In this document: piece by piece, positions 1 to 5,204 of the stretch
Layout: every line of letters starts with the position of its first letter
Numbering within the stretch: position 1 is the first letter of the stretch
Source of the DNA: an uncultured Bacilli bacterium
Lineage (GTDB): Bacteria; Bacillota_I; Bacilli_A; RF39; UBA660
Reading direction: 5' to 3'
NCBI GenBank assembly: GCA_910587325.1
Contig: CAJUKB010000036.1
Location: forward strand, 1 to 10,041
Length of the DNA: 10,041 nucleotides
Translations under genes and position numbers: made by a program
The notes under the pieces: model-generated
The model's database searches: none
Told to the model about the DNA's origin: nothing
What the model saw: only the letters and a program-made list of their open reading frames with translations

Positions 1-39
1 TACCATTTTTTGAATGATTTTTCTATTTTTATAATTTAA

Positions 40-426
40 CTAGCACAACCCGTTATATTCACTATTTTCTATTATAGTATTTGAATATTTATAAAGTTTA
101 TTAGGAATACAAACATCTATATATTTACATTTTTCAGTATAACAAGAAAGTGCTTCTTCTACTATTTCTTTTGGTACAAAATTTTGATAAAGATAAGTAT
201 TATTTTGTTTATTAAAACAATTAGCTCCTGTATCACAGATTATGTAGTTAGCAAAAGAAGCTCCATAAGTTGCTTTTAAATAAATTGCCAAAAATCTTCC
301 AGTTGCGATTGTAATTATATATCCTTGTTCTTTTAGTTTTTTTAAATATTCTATTGATTTTTTGGATACTTTTCTCTCGTTATTCAAAAGCGTCCCATCT
401 AAATCTAATACAATCATTTTTTGCAT
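40..426 (-). CDS. Cof-type HAD phosphatase, N-terminal half only (in-frame TAG; possible pseudogene)
   Basis: Cof-like members of the haloacid dehalogenase superfamily dephosphorylate sugar phosphates and other small phosphometabolites in the cytosol. Motif I, the Asp nucleophile in DLDGTLL, is at residues 8-14; the conserved ATGR is at about 41-44 and the DTGA following it at about 65-68. The protein stops at residue 128, about half the 260-280 residues usual for this family, and the visible part lacks the C-terminal acidic motif (GDxxND) that binds Mg2+. The frame stays open past the TAG at 40-42 for 13 more codons to the window edge, which suggests an internal stop or sequencing error in a longer gene. 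The start ATG at 424-426 follows an AGGTG ribosome site four bases upstream. The HAD fold is certain; whether the product is active is doubtful. Confidence 0.8.
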   Translation of the reverse strand: MQKMIVLDLDGTLLNNERKVSKKSIEYLKKLKEQGYIITIATGRFLAIYLKATYGASFANYIICDTGANCFNKQNNTYLYQNFVPKEIVEEALSCYTEKCKYIDVCIPNKLYKYSNTIIENSEYNGLC

Positions 427-450
427 ATTGCACCTACTTAATTTTCTTTA

Positions 451-459
451 ATTATAACA
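451..459 (-). promoter_or_regulatory. Extended -10 promoter of the HAD gene
   Basis: On the minus strand this reads TGT TATAAT, a perfect -10 hexamer with the TGN extension. No good -35 is visible. It lies between the lipoprotein terminator and the HAD start codon and would give a leader of about 18 bases containing AGGTG. Confidence 0.6.
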
Positions 460-460
460 C

Positions 461-487
461 AAATAGAAAAAAGAGCGTATTGCTCTA
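461..487 (-). terminator. Intrinsic terminator of the lipoprotein gene
   Basis: On the minus strand AGAGC (482-486) pairs with GCTCT (472-476) around a 5-base loop and is followed by a run of six T, then CTATTT. The left arm overlaps the TAG stop codon of the lipoprotein gene (485-487). The stem is short, so efficiency is uncertain. Confidence 0.65.
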
Positions 488-1030
488 ATCATTTGTATAA
501 TTATAAATACCATGAATTTTTTCTAAGTCTTCTGTACTTACATTTTCAAGTGTCCAAACTCCATCCTTTTTTACAACTTTAAAATCAATGGTATACTCAA
601 TAGTTTTTGTTGTTTTTTTTATTTCTTCTAATTTATAATCCAAAAATTTATCTTTGTCGTAATTGCCATCTTCATCAATAAATTCGCTTTTGTTATTATT
701 TTGGTATTCTTCTGCTTCTCTTTGGACGCTATATAAGTCATATACTGTAATTTTTGTCGTTACAGTAGCTTCGTCCCCATTATAGTTTTCATTGGTAATT
801 TTGTAAGTTAAATCTTTGTATTGTTTAGTCATGACTTCTTTATATTTTTCTCCTTGTGTTTCGTTTAAGTTTTCTTCTTTTACTAAGTCATCTAATTGGG
901 CAATGACGGTTTCATGTTGGTTTTTGTACTTATTTAAGTATTCTTTTACAGGGTCACTTGCAGATGTCCTAGCACAAGCACATCCTACTACCATGGTTAA
1001 AGTTATTAAAAATAGCATTATTTTTTTCAT
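485..1030 (-). CDS. Secreted lipoprotein of unknown function
   Basis: A 181-residue protein exported through Sec and lipid-anchored. The signal peptide has a Lys-Lys n-region, a hydrophobic core at residues 4-15 and a lipobox VVGC with Cys17 as the predicted acylated residue. The mature part is charged and Asn/Lys/Glu-rich, with a helical N-terminal stretch (about 27-75) and strand-rich segments about 75-100 and 140-165. The ending, VVKKDGVWTLENV, resembles the last strand of NTF2-like/DUF4878-type lipoproteins, but that is only a fold guess. The start is supported by AAAGGAG 10 bases upstream of the ATG. It is divergent from the HD gene across about 100 bases, where I could not place its own promoter confidently. 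It is probably monocistronic. Confidence 0.85.
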   Translation of the reverse strand: MKKIMLFLITLTMVVGCACARTSASDPVKEYLNKYKNQHETVIAQLDDLVKEENLNETQGEKYKEVMTKQYKDLTYKITNENYNGDEATVTTKITVYDLYSVQREAEEYQNNNKSEFIDEDGNYDKDKFLDYKLEEIKKTTKTIEYTIDFKVVKKDGVWTLENVSTEDLEKIHGIYNYTND

Positions 1031-1101
1031 ATTCGTTTTTCTCCTTTGTTTTTATTTTTAGCATTTTTTTCTAAAATATACTTCTTTATATTCTCTTATT
1101 A

Positions 1102-1110
1102 TGGTACTAT
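1102..1110 (+). promoter_or_regulatory. Extended -10 promoter of the HD gene
   Basis: TGG TACTAT, an extended -10 with a 4 of 6 hexamer and no clear -35. The predicted transcript start is about 1117, giving a leader of only 13-15 bases that includes the AGGA ribosome site. The same TGN-TACTAT form recurs before the toxin-antitoxin operon. Confidence 0.45.
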
Positions 1111-1129
1111 CTTAATAGGAAGTGACGTT

Positions 1130-1741
1130 ATGAAATATACTGACGATGAATTAGAAACCAAATTTCAAGAATTAGTAGAACTTATAAACAAAATTGAAAA
1201 CGAAAGTCTTAGAAATGGAGTTCATAAAATATTTATAGACAAAAAAGAAGACATTCTGAAACGTTCTGGTTCTCCTGATTGTTTTGAAGATGGAAAGTAT
1301 GTAAAAGGAAGACACCATTTTTTTAAAGGTGGTTTACTATGTCACTTATTAGGTGCTGCTAAAATTGCCTATGCGGTTGCAAACTTATACGAAAATCGTG
1401 TGAATATGGATTTAATTATCAGTGGAGCTTTATTACATGATATTGGAAAAACGATAACCTATGATGCATGGGACGATACGAAAGAATTAAAAAACCCTAC
1501 TAACGATTACGCTAGAAAGTTTCAACACTCCTATTTAGGAATGCAAATCGTATCAGAGTATTTAAAAGATACAGAAGTAGAACAAGAAATAAAAGACGAG
1601 CTTTTACATATACTAGCAAGTCATATGTCCGGAAGCAATAAGACAACTACTGATGGATCTTTAGTACCACCTAAAACTATAGAAGCCAATATTGTCAGTC
1701 GTTCGGAACATATGGAATGTATGCTTTCTAATTTTGAATAA
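1130..1741 (+). CDS. YhaM-like HD-domain phosphohydrolase lacking the OB domain
   Basis: A 203-residue metal-dependent HD-superfamily protein. It matches the HD half of YhaM/Cbf1, a Firmicute 3'-5' exoribonuclease: HHFFKGGLLCH at 62-72, the HD pair in LLHDIGK at 101-107, HSYLG at 133-137, and an ASHM...PPKTIEANIV stretch at 163-189, equivalent to the LSHH...P.T.EA region of YhaM. YhaM is about 314 residues with an N-terminal OB-fold nucleic-acid domain. Here that domain is absent and replaced by a short helical lead, so RNA degradation cannot be assumed. The usual acidic DDLD near the end is changed to SEHME (192-196). I chose the ATG at 1130 because AGGA lies nine bases upstream; an earlier in-frame ATG at 1046 would add an unlikely hydrophobic tail that crosses the promoter. 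trpS follows after 38 bases, possibly as an operon. Confidence 0.85.
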   Translation: MKYTDDELETKFQELVELINKIENESLRNGVHKIFIDKKEDILKRSGSPDCFEDGKYVKGRHHFFKGGLLCHLLGAAKIAYAVANLYENRVNMDLIISGALLHDIGKTITYDAWDDTKELKNPTNDYARKFQHSYLGMQIVSEYLKDTEVEQEIKDELLHILASHMSGSNKTTTDGSLVPPKTIEANIVSRSEHMECMLSNFE

Positions 1742-1767
1742 TAGTTTTTATAGTGTTAAAATAGAAA

Positions 1768-1775
1768 AAGGTGAT
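1768..1775 (+). promoter_or_regulatory. Shine-Dalgarno site that fixes the trpS start
   Basis: AAGGTGAT lies four bases upstream of the ATG at 1780. An in-frame GTG at 1771 is part of this site and so should not be the start codon. The same AGGTGAT form precedes uppP. Confidence 0.7.
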
Positions 1776-1779
1776 TTTT

Positions 1780-2763
1780 ATGAAACGATTATTAACCGGT
1801 TTACAACCAAGCGGAGATTTAACAATTGGAAGTTTAATTGGAGGTATTAAACAAAGCGTAGAATACCAAAATGAATACGATTCTTTTATCTTTGTTCCAG
1901 ATTTACATGCCATTACGGTTCCTCAAGACCCTACTCTTTTAAGAGATAGAATTAAGAAAAATGTAGCTCTTTATCTAGCTTGTGGAATTAATCCAAATAA
2001 AAACACGATTTATTTACAATCGGAAAATGTTTACCATACCAATCTTTCTTGGGTTTTAGAATGCCATACTTATATGGGAGAAGCAAATCGTATGACGCAG
2101 TACAAAGACAAAAGTAAAAAGCAAGAAAATGTGAGTGTTGGTTTATTTACTTACCCAATTTTAATGGCCGCCGATATTCTTCTTTATGATGCAGACTATG
2201 TACCTGTTGGAATTGACCAAAAGCAACACGTAGAACTAGCTCGTGATATTGCTATGCGTTTTAATAAAAAGTATGGGAGTACATTTAATGTGCCCAATCC
2301 TTTAATTCCAAAAGTAGGAGCTAAAATTATGGATTTACAAACTCCAACTAAAAAAATGAGCAAATCGGATACAGAAACGAAAGGAATTATTTTCCTATTG
2401 GATAGCGAAGAAGTAATTCGTAAAAAAATCATGTCTGCTGTTACGGATAGTGAAGCCAAAGTATATTACGATATAGAAAACAAACCGGGTATTTCCAATT
2501 TACTTACCATTTATTCTAGTTTTAGTGGTCTTTCTATAGAAAAAACAGAAGAAAAATTTAAAGATTTCAATTATGGAAACTTAAAAAAAGAAGTAGCAGA
2601 TGTTGTCGTAGAAAAATTAATGCAGATTCAAAAAAAATACCAAGAGTATATGGACTCTGGTATTGTTGATGAAGTTTTAAATCAAGGACGTGAGAAAGTA
2701 GAAAAAATAGCAAGACAAAAATACGAAGAAGTTATGCACAAATTAGGTCTTGGCAGAAATTAG
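1780..2763 (+). CDS. trpS: Tryptophanyl-tRNA synthetase
   Basis: Charges tRNA-Trp with tryptophan in the cytosol, using ATP; class Ic synthetase. The 327 residues match the usual bacterial length of about 330. Visible signatures are the HIGH-equivalent PSGDLTIGS (10-18), DLHAIT (41-46), YPILMAADILLY (125-136), VPVGIDQKQHVELARDIA (141-158) and KMSKS (192-196); an idiosyncratic helical C-terminus follows. It sits 38 bases after the HD gene. A weak TGT TAAAAT at 1754-1762 might be its own promoter, but the leader would then be only about 10 bases. There is no room for a T-box, TRAP site or Trp-rich leader peptide, so regulation by tryptophan is not evident. Its stop codon overlaps the stop of the convergent DUF3603 gene. 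Confidence 0.97.
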   Translation: MKRLLTGLQPSGDLTIGSLIGGIKQSVEYQNEYDSFIFVPDLHAITVPQDPTLLRDRIKKNVALYLACGINPNKNTIYLQSENVYHTNLSWVLECHTYMGEANRMTQYKDKSKKQENVSVGLFTYPILMAADILLYDADYVPVGIDQKQHVELARDIAMRFNKKYGSTFNVPNPLIPKVGAKIMDLQTPTKKMSKSDTETKGIIFLLDSEEVIRKKIMSAVTDSEAKVYYDIENKPGISNLLTIYSSFSGLSIEKTEEKFKDFNYGNLKKEVADVVVEKLMQIQKKYQEYMDSGIVDEVLNQGREKVEKIARQKYEEVMHKLGLGRN

Positions 2764-3401
2764 TGCATATTGTGATAAGAGAGTTTTATGAAATCATAAA
2801 CTACGCTTAAATTGTCATTGTATTCTTTTTGTAAAGAAGATGCCATTTCTTTGTAAATTTCTTCTATATTATCATTATTCTTATTAAACCATTCATAGTA
2901 TAAGTACTTTAATTTACTCGTGTTGTTCTCTTCATACAAAGTATCTATTTCTTGTTGAATGAGTTTTTTTATTTTTCTTTCCTGACGTAATGTTGTAATA
3001 CTTGGGTATTTTTCTAACTTTTCGTAATGTAAAGTACTTTCTCTCATTGTAAACATGACCTCACTGATGTTTAATTCATCACTTGGCAGTAGCTTGCTTC
3101 TACTAATGACTTTCCCTTCTTCATTCACTTCTAGAGCTAAAGTATTTTTACTATCACTAATTAAAAACGTATTTAAGCTTTCCGTACTTCTTTTCACAAT
3201 TGTTTTTTCTTTAATTTGTTCTACCAAAGAAGAATCAAATTTAGTTTTGTATTTTAAAGTGTCTTTTAAACAATCTAAAGAAACACGAAATAGAGGTATT
3301 TTTTTTATAAATTCTACATTATCCTCTTCTTCCCATTCATAAAATTCATATAATTCTCCATCAATTCCGAAATTTAGAAGAACGTCGTAGTAATAGTACA
3401 T
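2760..3401 (-). CDS. DUF3603 / YjbA-like (UPF0736) protein of unknown function
   Basis: A 213-residue soluble protein. Its pattern matches the UPF0736 family: an N-terminal YYYDVLLNF, FYEWEEEDNVEFIKKIPLFRV at about 20-40, a strand-rich centre ending in SRSKLLPSDEL (about 100-110), and a Lys/Glu-rich helical C-terminal half with RQERKIKKL. YjbA of Bacillus subtilis lies next to trpS, and here the gene again adjoins trpS though convergently, which supports the assignment. No function is known. AAAGGAG lies 9 bases upstream of the start and inside the end of the preceding small membrane gene, so the two are probably translated from one message. The TAA stop overlaps the trpS stop and no terminator is visible. 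This copy is somewhat shorter than the about 250-residue Bacillus proteins as I recall them. Confidence 0.8.
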   Translation of the reverse strand: MYYYYDVLLNFGIDGELYEFYEWEEEDNVEFIKKIPLFRVSLDCLKDTLKYKTKFDSSLVEQIKEKTIVKRSTESLNTFLISDSKNTLALEVNEEGKVISRSKLLPSDELNISEVMFTMRESTLHYEKLEKYPSITTLRQERKIKKLIQQEIDTLYEENNTSKLKYLYYEWFNKNNDNIEEIYKEMASSLQKEYNDNLSVVYDFIKLSYHNMH

Positions 3402-3597
3402 TTTTTATGCTCCTTTCCAAAGACAACAAAAGTATGACTATTCCAAACAAAAACAACAAACATTCAAACCTTTTACTAATAAACTTTACAAAATCCCAAA
3501 AACTATACCCCATTGTAAGTAAATTTGTATAAAGAAAAATAAACATGAGTCCCACACTAGCAAGAAGGGTTCCTAAGAGTGCTCCTAAAAAATTCAT
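3361..3597 (-). CDS. Small two-helix membrane protein
   Basis: A 78-residue protein, not recognised. It has two predicted membrane helices, about residues 4-24 and 46-64, joined by a segment with an aromatic GYSFWDFVKF motif and Lys/Arg, and it ends in a basic tail (RRSSKFRN). The start is supported by AGGTGG about four bases upstream of the ATG at 3595-3597. It overlaps the downstream DUF3603 gene by 41 bases in another frame, with that gene's ribosome site inside its own 3' end, so the two look translationally linked. It is probably transcribed from the palindromic -10 region it shares with uppP. Confidence 0.7.
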   Translation of the reverse strand: MNFLGALLGTLLASVGLMFIFLYTNLLTMGYSFWDFVKFISKRFECLLFLFGIVILLLSLERSIKNVLLLRRSSKFRN

Positions 3598-3638
3598 ACG
3601 TCCACCTACTTTAATTTTATTTCTTATTTCTAAAATTT

Positions 3639-3648
3639 ATTATATAAT
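3639..3648. promoter_or_regulatory. Palindromic shared -10 of divergent uppP and the small membrane gene
   Basis: ATTATATAAT is a perfect 10-bp palindrome that contains TATAAT on each strand (3643-3648 on plus, 3639-3644 on minus). It lies in the 66-base gap between the divergent starts and is correctly spaced for both: about 15 bases to the uppP ATG and about 41 to the other. Neither direction has a convincing -35. Confidence 0.45.
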
Positions 3649-3663
3649 TAAATAGGTGATGAT

Positions 3664-4473
3664 ATGAAATACGTGATTTATATTCTTTTGGGAATTTTAC
3701 AAGGGTTTACAGAGCCCCTACCCATTTCTTCTAGTGGGCATTTGTTTTTGTTTAAAAATATTTTTAATACGGATATGTTAAACGATTTAAATTTTGAAAT
3801 ATTCGTAAACTTTGGTTCTTTTTTAGCCATTTTGTTCATCTTCTTACCGGATATTATTAAATTAGTAAAATCGTTCTTTACTTATATATTTAAAAAAGAA
3901 AAAAGAAATTTAGTAAAAAACGAATTTAAGTATTGTATGCTAATCCTTGTGGGAAGCATTCCAGTAGGAATTGCAGGTGCTTTATTTAAAGATAATATTG
4001 AGAATGCTTTGAATATCAAACTTCTAGGAGTTGCCTTTATTATTACAGCAATTAGTTTGTTCTTAGTCAAGAACGTCAATGGAACGAAAGAAGATAAAGA
4101 TATTACTTACAAAGATGCTATTATTATCGGACTTTTACAAATGGTTGCTTTATGTCCTGGTATTAGTCGTAGCGGAATCGTTTTAGTAGGATGCTTACTT
4201 TGCAAATTAAAAAAAGATGCTGCTCTTAAATACACATTTATGCTCTACTTCCCTGTTAGTGTTGCTTCCATGGGCCTTGGTGTACTAGATTTTTTAGAAA
4301 ATCCTGCAAGTAGTAGTTTACTTCCTTGTTATGTTGTCGGCATGATTTTTGCGGGACTTGTTACTTACTTCTCTTATAAATGGCTTTCTAGTTTAGTCAA
4401 GAAAGGTAAACTTTGGAAGTTCTCTATTTATTGTTTATGTTTAGCAATCTTTATCTTCATTTATTTTAGATAG
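3664..4473 (+). CDS. uppP: Undecaprenyl-diphosphatase
   Basis: Integral membrane phosphatase of the UppP/BacA family. It converts undecaprenyl pyrophosphate to the monophosphate, recycling the lipid carrier for peptidoglycan and other wall polymers, and its activity gives bacitracin tolerance. The 269 residues are the family's normal length. The first motif, QGFTEPLPISSSGHL (13-27), contains the catalytic Glu and His; the second, PGISRSG (165-171), contains the essential Arg169. SIPVGIAG (98-104) and about eight hydrophobic helices also fit. AGGTGAT precedes the start by three bases. The gene ends at a strong terminator and is followed by a toxin-antitoxin operon on the same strand. Confidence 0.96.
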   Translation: MKYVIYILLGILQGFTEPLPISSSGHLFLFKNIFNTDMLNDLNFEIFVNFGSFLAILFIFLPDIIKLVKSFFTYIFKKEKRNLVKNEFKYCMLILVGSIPVGIAGALFKDNIENALNIKLLGVAFIITAISLFLVKNVNGTKEDKDITYKDAIIIGLLQMVALCPGISRSGIVLVGCLLCKLKKDAALKYTFMLYFPVSVASMGLGVLDFLENPASSSLLPCYVVGMIFAGLVTYFSYKWLSSLVKKGKLWKFSIYCLCLAIFIFIYFR

Positions 4474-4475
4474 TT

Positions 4476-4510
4476 AAAAAGGAATTACGAATTCGTAGTT
4501 CCTTTTTTTA
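4476..4510 (+). terminator. Intrinsic terminator of uppP
   Basis: Beginning just after the uppP stop, AAAAAGGAATTACG pairs with CGTAGTTCCTTTTT around an AATT loop, with one U-G wobble, and runs into seven T. The hairpin has an inverted near-copy at 5177-5204. Confidence 0.85.
4479..4506 (+). repeat. Copy 1 of the inverted hairpin repeat flanking the toxin-antitoxin operon
   Basis: Reads AAGGAATTAC, six variable bases (GAATTC), then GTAGTTCCTTTT. Copy 2 on the minus strand at 5177-5204 has the same 10 left and 12 right bases, including the same off-centre T-G mismatch, and differs only in the six loop bases. Confidence 0.7.
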
Positions 4511-4519
4511 GAACTTTTT

Positions 4520-4547
4520 ATTGTAATGACAATGTAATGAAAACATT
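4520..4547 (+). promoter_or_regulatory. Possible autoregulatory operator of the toxin-antitoxin operon
   Basis: The octamer TGTAATGA occurs twice (4522-4529 and 4533-4540) with an 11-base period, about one DNA turn. AATGT (4531-4535) and ACATT (4543-4547) form an inverted repeat reaching the -35 hexamer, and ATTGT/ACAAT another at 4520-4533. Ribbon-helix-helix antitoxins repress their own promoters through short repeats, so this is a reasonable operator candidate. There is no direct proof. Confidence 0.35.
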
Positions 4548-4575
4548 TGACATATTTTACTTCCTTTGTTACTAT
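4547..4575 (+). promoter_or_regulatory. Promoter of the toxin-antitoxin operon
   Basis: A consensus -35 TTGACA (4547-4552), a 17-base spacer ending in TGT, and the -10 TACTAT (4570-4575). An overlapping TATAAT at 4573-4578 would need a 20-base spacer and is less likely. The transcript would begin near 4582, just before AAAGGAGG. Confidence 0.75.
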
Positions 4576-4598
4576 AATATAAGTAAAGGAGGCAATAT

Positions 4599-4892
4599 AT
4601 GGAACAGACATCTAATACTACTAACTTGAATGTTAGAGTAAATTCAACCTTAAAAAAAGAGTCCGATATGTTATTTCAAGACTTAGGTTTAAATATGTCG
4701 ACCGCTATTAATATGTTTTTAACACAATGTGTCAAAAGACAATCTATTCCTTTTGATATTGCGGAACCTAAACCTAGTAGAAAACTAAAAAAAGCATTAA
4801 AAGAGGCAGATAATATGATGAAACATCCAGAAAAATACAAAAGTTATAATAATGTGCATGAAATGATTGAGGACATTTTAAATGAAGATTGA
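4599..4892 (+). CDS. RelB/DinJ-family antitoxin
   Basis: A 97-residue antitoxin of a type II toxin-antitoxin pair. The N-terminal ribbon-helix-helix segment, residues 9-45, carries the family pattern NLNVRVNSTLKKESDMLF...LGLNMSTAINMFL, which binds operator DNA as a dimer. The Lys/Glu-rich C-terminal part (from about 55) should wrap and neutralise the toxin. AAAGGAGG (4585-4592) precedes the start by six bases. The last 11 bases overlap the toxin start, the usual arrangement. The strong promoter with repeats upstream suggests autorepression. The family assignment is firm; the toxin target is inferred from the partner. Confidence 0.93.
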   Translation: MEQTSNTTNLNVRVNSTLKKESDMLFQDLGLNMSTAINMFLTQCVKRQSIPFDIAEPKPSRKLKKALKEADNMMKHPEKYKSYNNVHEMIEDILNED

Positions 4893-5178
4893 AACTGTAG
4901 TTTATAAAGTCCGTATTACCAAAGAATTTAAAAAACAATTAAAAAAGATGATAAAACAAGGAAAAGATTTATCAAAACTTGAACATGTTATTACTTTGCT
5001 AGCAAATAAACAAGAATTAGATATTTGTTATAAAAATCATTTATTGAATAATAGTAAACATTATAAAAATTGTGGAGAATGCCATATTGAACCGGATTGG
5101 TTATTAGTCTATCAGTACCAAGAACAACATTTAATTTTACTTCTACTCGCAACAGGTAGTCATAGTGAACTATTTTAA
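4882..5178 (+). CDS. YafQ-family (RelE/ParE superfamily) mRNA interferase toxin
   Basis: A 98-residue toxin expected to cut mRNA on the ribosome when its antitoxin is degraded. The family framework is clear: YKVRITKEFKKQLKKM at 8-23, GKDLSKLEHVI at 27-37, and ECHIEPDWLLVY at 66-77, ending in TGSHSELF. Against Escherichia coli YafQ, the functional residues His50, His63, Asp67, Trp68, His87 and Phe91 correspond to His53, His68, Asp72, Trp73, His94 and Phe98. The Arg before the TG(S/T)H motif (RTGTH in E. coli, Arg83) is Ala90 here, and the common KDH is KNH, so activity may be reduced. The start overlaps the antitoxin by 11 bases with GAGG nine bases upstream. The gene ends three bases before a hairpin shared with hisS. 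Confidence 0.92.
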   Translation: MKIETVVYKVRITKEFKKQLKKMIKQGKDLSKLEHVITLLANKQELDICYKNHLLNNSKHYKNCGECHIEPDWLLVYQYQEQHLILLLLATGSHSELF

Positions 5179-5204
5179 AAGGAACTACAAAATTGTAATT
5201 CCTT
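5177..5204 (-). terminator. hisS terminator hairpin; copy 2 of the inverted repeat
   Basis: On the minus strand AAGGAATTAC, loop AATTTT, GTAGTTCCTTTT. The left arm and loop encode the last residues of HisRS and the TAG stop lies inside the hairpin. The T-run is short (TTTT, then AAAATA). The hairpin could also serve the toxin operon on the plus strand, but the T-run there is broken (TTCTATT). It is an inverted near-copy of the uppP terminator at 4479-4506. Confidence 0.65.

Noticed and set aside
816..1061. An 81-codon plus-strand frame opposite the lipoprotein gene
   Set aside because: The lipobox protein on the other strand has a proper start and ribosome site; this frame is its shadow.
1742..1779. 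Trp-responsive leader or T-box before trpS
   Set aside because: The gap is only 38 bases, with no hairpin and no Trp codon run.
4511..4598. A small RNA or antisense regulator between uppP and the antitoxin
   Set aside because: The bases are accounted for by the terminator tail, operator-like repeats, promoter and ribosome site; no separate promoter-terminator pair is visible.
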